Below, piece by piece: positions 10,259 through 22,555 of a stretch of DNA of 64,000 nt. The translations under genes were made by a program, and so were the position numbers. The stretch's first letter is position 1. Every line of letters begins with the position of its first letter. Origin of the DNA: Salvia splendens (lineage: Eukaryota; Streptophyta; Magnoliopsida; Lamiales; Lamiaceae); assembly GCF_004379255.2 (NCBI RefSeq), contig NC_056042.1, forward strand, positions 18,213,901-18,277,900, in the 5' to 3' direction. The notes below the pieces were generated by a model that searched no databases, was not told the DNA's origin, and saw only the letters and a list, made by a program, of their open reading frames with translations.

Positions 10259-11725
10259 TGAAGGGGTTGGCAGCGGAAGCGTGCGTGATTTACCGATCAT
10301 ATAAACTTGATCTATGTAGCAGATTATTTAGACAAATTCTATTCGCGTAATTATCACATGTATCATGCTCATAACTTGAATTAAAAACATGCTTTAGCAC
10401 ATAAAATCCCTAAAGCATGCTTACTACGGAATTAGCCAATTTACCTCGTAGATTCAATCAAGAATCGATGATGGCTTGCTCCGTCTCCACGTGAAGATCT
10501 TAAAATCAAGACCTCAGATCTTCTGACTGGTGTCCCGGACTATACGCTGATATTTGTGTGGGCAAATCTCACAAACGTACTAGGACTCGAATAATGGAAG
10601 ATAAAAACTGCTCACGGCGGGAGCACAAATTTCGAGCTCTCTCTTTCTAGAGGGGGACGGAAATTTTGTATATTGAAAAGTGTATTTTCTGTCTCCTTTA
10701 TTCTCCTATTTATATAAGTCACATATTGGGCCCAGTCAGGGATCTAAGGAAGAATTTGGAACAGACCTCACCCAATTAGCTTTTTACTAATTAAATTGAA
10801 CCCACAATTTAATATAAGCTTATATTGGAATATTACGAGCAGCCACTACAGAAGTAATATTGCACTGCCTTCCAAATCCGAAATTACAAGTATTCCGGGT
10901 TTCCTTTAATTGCACTTGATTTATTTCCCGCGCTTAAGATAGAAACATTCATTAATTAATTAATGTCTTCTATAGACTTAATTAATTAACATATTTTGAA
11001 TTCCAAGAGTGGACTTAGCAAGAAACTCTTATTTATTATTCATAGAGTAATAAAACTCCAACTAGCTAGGTTCCGAATAATAAAACCTCGTTTCGATCTC
11101 CTCTTGTGGATGTTATCAAACGAGACTCTCCTCGCGCACGTTTCAACATAATAGCAATCCTAGCACTGCTAGATAATGATCACCACTACCCAATATACTT
11201 GGATGGTTGGGTTACGAAAAACCCGCACCTTTGGTAAGTCAAAGTAGTGGATACTCAATGTCATGTGCTCAATGCTAACGTACATTGATTAAGAAATTAA
11301 TTATCAAGACCTCGTCTTTCAGTAGATAGCATAAAGACTCGTCTTGCTGTTAGATCCATTCAGTGCTATACCACACCAACGTCATCTTATTTCAATACGG
11401 CTTAGAAATAATCGGACTGACATTGCAACCTTTCGTGATAGGTAGTCTAGCCCCATCTAGGTTGTGAAATTCTTATTTTTCTTTGTTTAGAACTGACCGT
11501 GTTACCTTAAATTGGACGACGCCCACAACCGGTCTACTAAAACAAAGACATAGACTTTGTTATGTTTGCTTATACATTTAAATATGCAATAAACAACCAT
11601 TAAATGTAAAATATAACAACATTATGACAAAAAAATAATCTGTTGCATTTATTGAAAAATAACCATTAGAGTTTTACAGTATGCAATCACTCGAAATGTG
11701 ATTTCTAGTATACAAAACCCTAACA
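10259..11725 (-). repeat. E2 5' LTR (copia family shared with E3, E4 and E7)
   Basis: The LTR is about 1,467 bp, bounded by TG at 10259 and CA at 11725 on the plus strand; on the minus strand it begins TGTTAGGG. It is clearly related to the LTRs at 15304, 24992, 56020 and 56313. A TATA-like box is at 10706-10714. The other LTR is missing because the element is truncated at about 7664. Confidence 0.88.
10706..10714 (-). promoter_or_regulatory. TATA box in the E2 LTR
   Basis: TATAAATAG reads on the minus strand in the position of the LTR promoter. Confidence 0.55.
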
Positions 11726-13922
11726 GGGGTTGGCTGTTGCCACACTTCACTACTGGTGGGTTACCTAAGACTAAGGTTACTCAAATCGTAAACTGACATG
11801 ATCGACTAGACTATACACAACAAAACAGTGTAAACTCCAAACTGATCTACTTAGACAGTAACACATGTAGGCATAAAACAAACGGGGACCGCTGAAGGAA
11901 AACTTGCACACTACCAAAAGCTGCAAAACGTAAAGGTGACAGTGACTACAATCCTAACGAACTCTGACCTTCTTCTTCATTGAGCCATAAACCCAACACG
12001 CACGGCAGAAGAAAACAGAGCATAACACATCAAAACGAGAAACAAACAAATCAGAACACTGATCATGCGATTTAGCTGAAGAGAAAATAGATATAATTTA
12101 ATATATATGTATAATGATTTTTTAATATATACTTTTATGCTTTTAGATTTCGTATGATAATATTGTTTATCATTTCATAAAATTATTTCAATGTTTAAAA
12201 TAAGTTGAGGAAAATAGAATGGATCGTGCAACGCAGGGGTGTGATACCTAGTATCATTTAAAACCGAACTGTAGTAAAGGTCTCATAATTTTTTTTATCA
12301 CTTTATAATATTTCGTGATGCATATTATAAGCGGAGTTTGTAATATAGTGTTACCTATATATATCAATCAAAAGTTGGGCCTTTTCTCATTGCAATTAAT
12401 TTGTTTAAATAATGTATTTCATTTTATTATAACATCACGAACGTTATAAAAGTTTGTGGGTAGTATTGTATAAATTCAAAATCGGATTTTACGATATTTT
12501 TATGATGGGCAATAATACAATCCCAATCGGATATCACGTCTAGACTGAGTCGTCCAGCTAATTATGCCGCGTGATTTTAATGCATTTCTTTCCTTTACAT
12601 AGCGACAAAAATGTGATTCTATGTGTTTAATATCGGACTAATTGTGTGGAATGCATATATTGATGTACACGAACCACAAAATCATTTCAAGAAATAGAAA
12701 CGTGCTGAAGATATTGAAACGGTCCAAAACTGAGGGATACGGATATCACCGACAATTATACTAACCTTGCGCGAATAGAGTCTCACTTGTATATATATAT
12801 TTTAAAAAATATTTGAGTGTAATGAGTTAGTGGAATATATATATTTTTTTTATCATTCATAGTAATTATGAACAGAGACCTTTATTCACAGAAGAACCAA
12901 AATAGAAACACGAAACTCCTATTTGAAGACGGAGAGAATATAAATTTTTAAATGAGAGAACAACATTTTTATTCATTTAAATTTGAGATGATATTAAACT
13001 GACTCTCATCTTTTAAAAATGTTTCTGCACAACTCTAAATTTTGTTGTAATATTACTGTAAAAAACTTTAAAATTTTCTAGGATATTTCAACACTTTTTC
13101 AACTTTTTCACTCAAGAATATTTTTTACTTACAAAATTTTAAAAAGTGTATAAAAGTATAAAATGTTTTTGAGTTAAAAAAAAGTGAGAAATGTTTCTTA
13201 AAAAAGTGCAACTTTTTTTAATGTTATTGTATCAAAGTTTAATATACGTGAGGATATTTTCAAAAAATAAGGGTCGTGTTCAATATTATTAAAAAAGAGT
13301 GGACAATTCAGATGTAAGTTCACTCTTTTAATAATTCGCTTATTTTTCTTAAACGTGTAATCATTTTAGAAAAATATTATATTAACATTTAGTCCTCAGT
13401 TTTATGTATGGTGTATTTTAAATGAAAGAAAATAATTATCCATTTTATTTTATGGTACTCTATTTAGATCATATTAGAATATGTTCAACCATTTATTTAT
13501 AATAAACTGGAACTCATTTTAATATAAATGTCATATCAAATAATGATTTTATTCCAACAATTTATACTAAATTTAAACTTAAAATAAAATTTTCTATATT
13601 AACTTACTATTTCAGTCACAAAATTTGAAAAAGTGTTTTAGATTTGTTTTAGTATAAATGAGATTAATTTTAGAGTGCCATTGGAGCTAATTATCTACTC
13701 AATTTTGGGTTTTAGTGTACCATTGGAGATGGTACTTAATTTGTTTATATATTAGTTATTTTTGCGACCAATTTGATTAATTTAGTTAACAAATTCACTT
13801 ATTTATTTCAATAATTTAATTAACAAATTCACTTTATATTATGAAATAAATAAATTAATTTATGAATAAATTATACTCAATATTTAATTACATGTGAAAC
13901 AAAATTAAATTCAGTAAAAAAA
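11726..13922. other. AT-rich intergenic DNA, no gene seen
   Basis: The first 350 bp have more balanced composition and could be old single-copy DNA next to the E2 insertion, but no reading frame is convincing. The rest is AT-rich with short homopolymer runs. I find no TIRs, LTR ends or coding similarity. Confidence 0.5.
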
Positions 13923-14151
13923 TACTCCCTCCGTCCTAAAAGACTATACATTTTGGGTTCGGCACATGTTTTAATGTAAAATTAGTACAGTAAGAAAGAT
14001 GTAGAGAGAAAAAGTAATTAAAGTATTGTTAGCTGAGAATGGATTCCAACTCAATAGAGAAAAAAAAAATTCTAAAATTAAAAAATCCATATTCTCATTA
14101 AAAGAACTAAAAAAGAAAGATTATATATTCGTGTAGGACGTGATAGAAGTA
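13923..14151. mobile_element. Stowaway-like MITE, degenerate
   Basis: The left end reads TACTCCCTCCGTCC, the Stowaway (Tc1/mariner) terminal motif next to a TA target. The right end, GTAGGACGTGATAGAAGTA, is a worn reverse complement. The length of about 229 bp fits. There is no coding capacity. Confidence 0.75.
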
Positions 14152-14653
14152 TTATTTTAAATTGGGCCACATATAAGTTTTCTATCCGCTAGCTTATGAA
14201 TTCGAAAGGACTCAACTTGTACTAAATTGGGAGTTCCCCACTAGTCCACGGATAGTATAAATGAGTTCGACTTAGTTTCAGAAATTTAAATATAGAGTGA
14301 ACTACATAAATCATCCCTGACGTTTCCATTTGTTTCATTTCAGGCCCCTGACATTTAAAAATATCGCCACAGTCTCTGGCATTTAACATAATCACATATC
14401 AGGTATTTGTAGCCATTTTTTGGACCACAATACCCTTATGCCTTGCAGGGCATTTTAGACATTTTACAGGTGTGTTGCAGGCATACTCTGCCCGAGGCTG
14501 CACTTTTGCACATAGGTCTGCATCGCTGTCAACTCAAATGTTGTCGTGTACTGTTCATTCATTCTTAAATGTTTGAAATTAATTTCTTTTCTTCCTCCTC
14601 TCACTGTAATTGAAGCGTCAACTGTAATAATTCGTCGTAGCGACTCGATTTAG
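14152..14653 (+). promoter_or_regulatory. probable promoter and first non-coding exon of the GRF gene
   Basis: This region lies upstream of the GRF coding start. At about 14308-14392 three copies of a roughly 28-bp unit with CCTGACGTTT, CCTGACATTT and TCTGGCATTT follow one another; such subterminal repeats are seen in MULE ends. A good splice donor (TTTAG|GTAATT) is at 14653/14654, pairing with an acceptor just before the start codon. No TATA box is certain. Confidence 0.4.
14308..14392. repeat. three tandem units of about 28 bp
   Basis: The units start near 14308, 14336 and 14365. They share CC(C/T)TGACRTTT-like cores with spacing of 28-29 bp. This may be the subterminal part of a MULE terminal inverted repeat starting near 14295; the partner would lie outside the window. 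Confidence 0.5.
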
Positions 14654-15172
14654 GTAATTTCTGCTCTCGCAATGAAATTCGGCCTTCCATTGTTTGTCGT
14701 CGTCTTATCCCTACCGAGTGGGGTCTTTTTTTGGGTGGAATTTGCAGCTGAATTTAGTCGTATTCAATGTAGGGTTTATGTGTGTTGGGCTGAAATTCGT
14801 CCTTCAATTGTACTGTGCATTTATTTGTTGATGGTCGAATTAATTTGTGTACTTCCCTCTACATTTGAATTTTGAAGGATATGAAAGTGTTTTGTATTCT
14901 CTCACCTCAATTCATCCTCCCATTTTCTTTCGTCTACTGCGTGTGGTCCCTGCCGTCGTATACTCATTATTCAATTCATTCTGTATAGCTGAGCTTGAGA
15001 TCGCAAACTTGCACTCTGACCTATTTGGGTGGTTTTTGTAGCTCAATTTTGGAGGATTTACGTGTGTTATGTGTGTTATAGTGCTTTTACGAGGCTATTT
15101 GTTTGGGAATTTAATTTCATAAATAATGTCGTTTAAGTTTTTAATATGTTTGGCTTTTAATTTCCCATTCAG
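14654..15172 (+). other. predicted intron in the 5' UTR of the GRF gene
   Basis: The donor GTAATT (14654) and the acceptor TTTCCCATTCAG (ending 15172) delimit a T-rich stretch typical of plant introns. The acceptor lies 12 bases before the ATG at 15185. The short open frames within it (for example at 14672) look incidental. Confidence 0.45.
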
Positions 15173-15184
15173 CGCGTTCGTGCA

Positions 15185-15303
15185 ATGTCTTCTTCAAGTT
15201 CTCAATCGTTCGGGTCAAGCTTCAATTGGGAGTGGCCTCGTCCACAGATTGTGATCTGTAATCACGATCTCGAGGCCGAGCTTGTGACATCTAGGACGGA
15301 TGC
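15185..15303 (+). pseudogene. GRF-type zinc-finger protein, N-terminal part (split by E3)
   Basis: This is the first part of a small plant protein of the GRF zinc-finger family (similar in layout to those annotated as At4g04775-like); its function is not known. The reading frame starts at 15185 with a Ser-rich N-terminus, then C25 and H27 of the zinc finger and TSRTDA. It is cut at 15303 by copia element E3. If E3 and one GATGC copy are removed, the frame continues exactly at 24003, giving 156 residues in all. The finger is then CxH...C49...C57 with NPGRRYY and FFRWFD, the hallmarks of the GRF family. The insertion is in the same orientation as the gene. A chimeric transcript ending in E3 is possible, but it would lack half of the finger. 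Confidence 0.85.
15299..15303. repeat. target-site duplication of E3, left copy (GATGC)
   Basis: GATGC directly precedes the 5' LTR and recurs at 23998-24002 after the 3' LTR. A perfect 5-bp duplication is normal for Ty1/copia integration. Confidence 0.95.
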
Positions 15304-16707
15304 TGTTAGGATTGGTATACTGAAAAGCATATTTCGAGCATATTGCACTGATAGAATTGCTTGTATACAATAAACTCTACAATCCACTTTTAACCCAAGG
15401 GGAGAAGAATTAATTTTATCACATTGGTGTTTGCTTATGCATTTATAAGATGTTTCTCAAACATTTAAATGCATAAGAAGCAAATAAGTCTAATTCTTCT
15501 GCATAGTAGACTGGTCGTGAACGACGTTCAAAGAAGGTGACGCGGTCGATCCTTTGTACAAGAGAAATAGAATTTCACAACCTAGATAGGCTTTGGCTAC
15601 CTATCGTGAAAGGTTGCAGTGTCAGTCCGCATGTTTCCTTACCTTAGGAAATAAACGACACTGGTGTGGTATAGCACTGAAGGATCTAACAGTTGAGATA
15701 AGTCTTTCTTGCTATTTACTGAAAGACGAGGTCTCGGTGATTGTTATTTCTTAATCATTGTTGATATAACATTGAGCATACAATATTGATTATGCACTAC
15801 TTTGATTTATCAAATGGTGCGGATTTTTTGCAATCCAAGAATCCTGATATCTTGGGTAGTGGTGATTAATGTCTAGAGATGCTAGTATTGTTATTGCAAT
15901 GAATCGTGTGCTGGGTGAGTCCAGTTTTATAATATCCTCAAGAGGTGTTCGAAAAAGGTTTTATTATTCAAAAACCCGGCCGGTTGGAATTTATTCTAAA
16001 ATAATAAATAAAGATTTTGAACTAGATAACTCTTGGAAAAAGATATTAATTAATTAAAGTCAAATAACATGCTTAAATTAATTAATGGATATTTATATCT
16101 TAAACACGGGAAATAATTAATTAAAGAGTTAAAGTCCGGATTACTCGTAATTTGGGATTGGACGGGAGCTCAATTTAATTAGTAAAAGTCCAACAGGTTT
16201 GACCCAAGTCCAACCTCCATGGATCCCTAATCTGGCCCATAATAACTCTATATAAAAGGAGATTAGAAAGAAGATTAATGTGATTTTTACTCATAACTTT
16301 CGTGCTCCCCTCTGGGAGTGGACGAAAAAATCAGTTCTTCACAGAATTAGAGTTTTGTCTCCTTTCTAATCAAGCCCTTTTCGATTCTGACAAGCTTTTC
16401 CCACCCAAAGGTCGGATTCTGAGTTCGGGATACAAATTAGAAGGTTCGTGGTTGAGTACAAATAACATCACGTGGAGAAGCCGCAAGCAATCGACGATTC
16501 TTTGGAGAATCAGATCGGTAATTCTAATCCGTAGGAAATTCATGTTTTAGGTTTTAATTCCTTTTACATGATTTATGTGCGTTCTAGCATGCTTTTTGAT
16601 TGTTTAACATGTAGTTAATTAATCCCATAATTGGTCAAATAGATCTGTATGTATGATTTATTTGTGGATGCATGACTTCCGCTGTGCAAGGGGCCCCAAA
16701 CCCAACA
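15304..16707 (+). repeat. E3 5' LTR
   Basis: The LTR is 1,404 bp, beginning TGTTAGGATTGG and ending CCCAACA. It lacks a segment of about 65 bp, around an AATATTATTTTACTATAG-like sequence, that the 3' LTR keeps at about 23393-23460. A TATA box is at 16249-16258. Confidence 0.92.
16249..16258 (+). promoter_or_regulatory. TATA box in the E3 5' LTR
   Basis: TATATAAAAG. The same sequence is at 23538-23547 in the 3' LTR, so transcription from there could run towards the downstream GRF half. Confidence 0.65.
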
Positions 16708-16709
16708 AT

Positions 16710-16721
16710 TGGTATCAGAGC
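16710..16721 (+). other. E3 primer-binding site
   Basis: TGGTATCAGAGC, complementary to initiator tRNA-Met, two bases after the LTR. Confidence 0.93.
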
Positions 16722-17489
16722 CAATTTTTTGCTCTAATTATGTGGATTAATTTCATGTTATTGGAATTGCTTGAATGCAAGAATTTCTTCGTTGTGTGTT
16801 TGTTGTTTATTTTTGAATGAATATCGATGACGAAGAACGCCAAGAATACGAAGATCTGAACTGGCCAGCCACGGCTTCAACGGAAGGAGAATTGCGCAAT
16901 GAATATATTGCGAGGATCAATTTACGTGAATATGTTCTGGGAGATTCAATTCTCATAATTAGTAATCATTACCTATGTTTATTTTTATATAATTGGGTAA
17001 TTGTATGTTCGTGAATTGTTTGCAATTGTATGCGGCGTGATTTGATTGCAATTATTTAAATATAATCGATGGAGTCTCCAATATTTTATACGTGCATGAA
17101 TTTGGAAATTTTGTGTCTTCGTGATATGTGAATTGCAAACTGTACGCGACGCAAGCTTGGGCGAGTATACATGCTGGACAGTCTCGTGCAGCAGCTGGTT
17201 GAAGACTCAGCAGCACCGACAACTGCACAGACGATGTTGTCGCAGCAGCGCCCGAACAGCTGCTGCTACGGATCGAGTGGGAGCCCGTTGGTGGCAATTC
17301 CAGTGCTCGTGTGGCGGCACAACTTTATGAAATTAGTTAGGGTTTTCTAAATCATAAGAACTAATTTTGTTGACATATTCAAAATTAATTAGGGTTTCCT
17401 AAACCCTAGGGATTAGTTTTGGTGTTAATTTCAAGATATAATTTAGAATAAGTTTTGAATATATCAATTTAATTAGATGGTCTAAAATT

Positions 17490-18640
17490 TAATTTTTTAT
17501 TTAAATTATGGATTAGTTGAAATTTATCCTTATTTTATGGATTTGGATAGATATTCTGATAAATCCTAGATAAACTTGGATAATAACAATTAATTTATTT
17601 TCTTTTGTCTTATGGATTTATATAAATTAATTTTATGAAAATGAATCCTAGACAGACTAGATAAATAATTAATTAAATTTTGATTTTATCCTTATTTTAT
17701 GGATTTAGATATATTTAATTATATCTAGAGAAATCCTAGATAAATATGGATGAATAATTAAATTTATTTATGTCATATGGATTTAGATAGATTTTATTCT
17801 GTCTTGTTGAATCCTTGATTGACTAAGATAAATATTAATTAAGTTTATCCATATCTTGTAGATATTGATAGATCTATATCTATCTAGAATATATCTTAGT
17901 AGATTTGGATAATTAAAATCCATGTTTATCTTTATCTTGTGGATATTTATAAAATTAATTCTATTTAGAAAATATCCTAGTAGATTTAGATAATTAAATG
18001 TATCTCTATCTAATAGATATTGATAGATTTATGTCTATCTAGAATATATCATAGAAGATTTAGATAATTGTTAATCCAGTATTGTAATTATCTTTTGGAT
18101 TTAAGATAGATTTAGTTCTATCTAGTTAAATCCTAGTTGAATTAATTAATATTTATTCTAGTTTATCCTAATTGTATGGATATAAATAGATTTATTTATA
18201 TTTAGAAAATATCCTAGATAAATTTGGATAAAGATAATATAAGATAATCCTAATCTAATTGGATTTTGATAAAGTTAATTTTATCTAGAATAAATTCTAA
18301 TAGATATGATATATTCTAGTTTCTTATTCAAAATAATTTAAGATTTTCTTAATCTTAGAGTGATTGGATTTTATCTTATGGATTTGGATAGATTTTTTTC
18401 TATCCTGAAATATCCTATTACGATTTTGATAATGATAATCCAATATTAGTCTTATCTTGAATTTAAGGATTTGATTTTATTCTTATAAAATCTAAAATAA
18501 TCCCAAAAAGGATTTATATAGATTCAACTCTATCTAGATAAATCCTAAATTAATTTGGAAAGTCATTATCCAAGATAAATTTATCAAATCCGAAATTCAT
18601 ATTTTGGATAAGATAAGGAAATAATTATTTATTTAAATCT
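17490..18640 (+). repeat. degenerate tandem array in the E3 leader, about 75-85 bp per unit
   Basis: Units follow the pattern (A/T)TGGATTT(A/G)GATAGATTTAT...TCTATCTAGA...AAATCCTAGAT...TTGGATAA. More than ten degenerate units can be followed. GATAGAT and ATCTATC parts within a unit are self-complementary. The E4 leader has a related array in the opposite orientation (about 42440-43430). Confidence 0.65.
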
Positions 18641-18878
18641 CCCTAGATTTATTAAATAATTTCAATAATTATCCAGTGTGATTAGTCACCATGAATTAAA
18701 TGGATTTATCTATTTATTTGGTGTTAATATGTTTTAAGTGGATTACCTGCCTTATCTACTTATGTGATAATTATGCAAAAGAAATATTTAAAATGTCTAA
18801 GTGATAATTACAACAGTGTGTTGTATATGGTCTCCATAAATTGGTCTATATATGAAGTAGTTTCTAATATTATCGTGA

Positions 18879-19251
18879 CCCACCTTAGTGGGAGCAATAA
18901 TCCTACGAAATAGCAAGTTCATAAGATTAGACTTCTTTATAGTAGGTTGCTTAAACTAGAAGCTTGTTTCTAATATTATCGCGACCCACCCTAGTGGGAG
19001 CCATAATCCTACGAAATTGCAAGTTCGTATGTTTAAGCATATTTATAAGATAGCTATGGAATTTTGTTAGTGACGTACGACCTTCCCTAGAAGGAGTATC
19101 AAAACAGAAATGAAATTCCTAGATGCAAATATTTATGGTAAATGCTTAGGCAATATTTGGCGGCCATGCCACCTTAGTGGTCTCTGGACTATTCGTCGAT
19201 ATTGTGACCCGAAAATTGTTGGAATCCGAATTTGTATGACCTCCCTAGAGG
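18879..19251 (+). other. array of five stem-loops with CYTA tetraloops in the E3 leader
   Basis: The five elements are CCCAC-CTTA-GTGGG (18879-18892), CCCAC-CCTA-GTGGG (18985-18998), CCTTC-CCTA-GAAGG (19081-19094), CCAC-CTTA-GTGG (19169-19180) and CCTC-CCTA-GAGG (19240-19251). Stems differ but the loops agree, and all lie within 375 nt upstream of gag. At least three stems are also present in E2 and E4. A role as packaging or dimerisation signal is inference. Confidence 0.7.
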
Positions 19252-19372
19252 CGTACTTATTTTGGTTTTGGCAGTTGCAAGATACATAAATTGTTTTGTG
19301 GTTGTTTGCAATTATGTATCAAGCATAGTATGTGATAAATAGTTTTATTTCTTCTCAGCCATATTCTTAATA

Positions 19373-22300
19373 ATGACTACTAACCTTAAAGAAATAAAAC
19401 TCGAAGGCCAAAATTATGTAGACTGGAAATATAAAATGGATAAGATTCTCATTGCTGAAAACTTAAAGTTTGTATTCACCAATTAATGTCCTCTATTTCC
19501 TTGACAAAATTCTATAAAGAAAGTTTAAGAATGCATTTCATGCATGTACCTGACAAGTTCTTTGAGATAGAAGGTCAAACTACTTTCTTATAAGTAGTAA
19601 GACACGTCTTGGTTTATATTGATGAAAGATGAATATCCAATAAGGACGATGTCCAGATTCTATTGGAATATCCACAAGAGATAGAATGTTTTGAGGAATC
19701 TTCTGATTCAGTTACTCAAATAGTTTCTACACTGAGATCATCGCCAAATATAATAGGAAGTGATTATATGAAGGTTGTTACTTAAAAGTTGGAAACCTTC
19801 TACATGATATTCACTTTATTAGTAATAGAGGAAGATAACATGATAGATGACAAATTCGTTAAAGCTGTATCTTTCCTATGTCTTAGTTCAATTGAACAGA
19901 AGACTACTAATGGAAAGAGGGAAGAGCTGAATTGTCATCAATGTCTACTGAAAGCAAGAAAGACAAGAAATATTTGGTGAAAATGCAAAGAGAAGATACA
20001 TTGTAAGTTGGATTGACCTCTTCTAAAGAAGGACAATGACTTAGATAACAATGCAACTTCTAAAGGAGAGATCTTAATCCAGTAGGGCAGTTGTTGCAGT
20101 GGGAGCTATTTATTTATGCTCACTTTATTGTTTTGTTTTGATGTTAGAGATTTTGTTTTATTGGTACAGTCTTGTTTAGAATGAATTTATATTCAGTTTC
20201 TAAACTCATTTATGATTCTACGATGTTCAATTTCATTTTATAATGCTTGCATTATTGAGAAATGTGGATCGAATATCTATCATAGTACCATAGAAAAACA
20301 AATTCTACATCATAGTATTTAAACAATATAATTGCAAAAAGATTGAGTTTAACACGACAGTTCAACTTCTTAAACAATGAATGATAAAGTATTTATGGTA
20401 CTTAAACATAAGGCCAAGAAAATACTTAGTAATTGTTCAAACTAATTTTGTCTAACTCAAGTGACTATCAAGATTTTAACAACTTGTTTGTTTAATAGCT
20501 TAAAGGTCAAGTAAGTCTGGTTGATGCACTATAAGTTAGAATCCTTTGGTGGTTCAAGGGATTCATAATACTTATAGAGATGCAACATAGAAATACTAGT
20601 AATTCTCAATGGTTTACACCATAGAAGACGAGCAAATGAGTTAAGATCAGTAGTGGGAATTAAATCCTAGTTGACTACTCCAAGCATTCTTCTAAAGAAT
20701 GGGATAGTCATATAAGAAGATATCGAAGTATATCGAAGACAACTTCGATAAGTGAACAGTTTTACTCAATAACACCTTATCATTGATGGGATATACATTG
20801 GAAACAATGAGTTATACCTTAAAGAAACTACCATAACATCAGTACCTTCTACAACACGCGAGTTGTGGACTAGAGGCAAGTCTAGTCCAGCACATCACAA
20901 GTGTGAAGTTATTCCAACACATCTTTGGAAAAGGTATCCAAGTAATTGGAGTTGTGTACTAAGGTATGTTTTAAGGTTGTCCCAAATGATAGAAAAGGTA
21001 TATGTTCTATAATCTTCACGGCAAGATATGTGTTTGTTTACACGAATACTAGATTCTTTGATGAAGATTATGAGGAGAACTACAAGCCTAACAAACATGA
21101 TAATTCTCAAGATAATGAGAATATGTATTTTCCATCTTAACCAAGAAGTCATAACATTAGAAACTTATGCACTAAGAAAATCAACATTTGTACCTAAGAT
21201 TGTAATAGTCATGTCGTAGTGGGAGCGTTCTTTGCGAACATAATAAGTTCACGGGTCTAGAAGAGTCTTAAGACTCAGTCTTAGATCAACTTGAACATAA
21301 TCCCTGTAACTACAAGGACGTAATGACTTATTCAGATAATCATTCTTGATAAGATGATAGATTCTGAATAACAATCTTAAATAGACAAGAATGTTTTCAA
21401 GACTTGCGATACTACCCATAGACTATTTCAGTCAGTGGGAGCTAGTGGATCTGCAAGTGTAAGTATGGATCTCAAAAGGCTAGAATAATGGCAAAGGGTT
21501 ATACCCAGAGAGAATTATATTCTCGCCTGCCATTTTTTCCTAAGTCGATCTGTATATTGTCTATTGTTGCCTACATAAATTAGGATGTATATACTATGAT
21601 TGTCAAGACAGTTTTCTTTAAGTAGAAGTCTTGAGGAGATCATCTGCATGAAACATTTTAATGGTTATGTAATACAGGGCAAGAAAGTTGAAAGTGCACT
21701 ATATTTGGTATTTTTGGTACTCTACGATGATGACATCTATAAAAGTTGATAAACAACTAAGAGGTTATCTAGCGTAGGAAACTGGTCGTCTACCCAGTTT
21801 AAGGATGATGGATTTAAGATAATCTAGTTACATTCTAAGCATCTGTCATTAGATTGCTAGAAAAAGAATGTATTTTTTCTTAAAGAATCCTACATCTACA
21901 CAAAACATAGACACTTTAGCATTGAAAATTCCAAGAAAAGGTTTTTCTTTTTCTAGACGGAATTATTTTGTCTCTAGTCAAGTGTTTTTCGACATTGAAT
22001 GAGATCAAGAAGAATGAGACAAGTTCCATAATTGGAAGTCTCATATATGCTATGATGTGTATTAAGTTAGATATTAGTTTTGTCGTTGGCATAGAAGCAT
22101 GATATCATTTTAACTATGGCCAAGGACATTGGATTGGGTAAAGAATGTACTATAGTACTTGAAGAAGACTAAACGGTATGCTCTAGTTTACCAGACATCC
22201 ATGTTATGTCCTTTAGGTTACATCGACTCGATTTTATAATTGATTGATGATCGAGTTATCCTCTGACTATGTGTTAACGTTAGGAGTTGAAAACTGAGTC

Positions 22301-22550
22301 ATGAAGGAGTGTGATTACATCACAGACTCTATCATGAAAATTACAAGTGTGGTTTCATCATAAACTACTAAGGTATTTGTTAATCTCAGTAACTTCCTAA
22401 TAGCTTTGACCGTGATTCCGAGTATGTGTATGAGTATTATATTTTGTTATAATTACTCTAGTCATATGTCTAACTCAAGGGAAACACGAGCTGATGAAGC
22501 TAAACAATCACATATAGCGAAAGTACGAAATTAATTAAGGAAAAGTGCGC
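19373..22550 (+). pseudogene. E3 copia gag-pol remnant
   Basis: Gag starts at 19373 with NLKEIKLEGQNYVDWKYKM and stops after about 38 codons. Further on, a worn zinc knuckle is visible near 19980-20015 (CKEKIHCKLD, then a TGA where a cysteine is expected). The integrase C-terminal region (VVPNDRKGI) lies near 20970-21000. Reverse transcriptase can be followed from about 21490 (AKGYTQRE) to its active site near 21713-21735, which reads LVLYDDD instead of LVLYVDD, lacking one codon. The C-terminal part (GSLIYAMMC, like the copia RT/RNase H connection) is at about 22035-22065. The gene order gag-integrase-RT-RNase H confirms Ty1/copia. Stops and frameshifts are numerous throughout, so no product is possible. 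Confidence 0.75.
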
Positions 22551-22555
22551 AGCGA

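Larger units (their letters stand above)
16722..19372 (+). other. E3 leader, 2.65 kb
   Basis: From 5' to 3' there is a mixed stretch with a short open frame (16817-17014), a GC-rich island at about 17130-17330, an AT-rich tandem array at about 17490-18640, and then a region with five small stem-loops (18879-19251) just before gag. The open frames here are short and not conserved in E2 or E4. I treat the whole as untranslated leader. Confidence 0.75.

Noticed and set aside
17052..17330. Small frames on both strands in the E3 leader
   Set aside because: Compositional, not present in E2 or E4.
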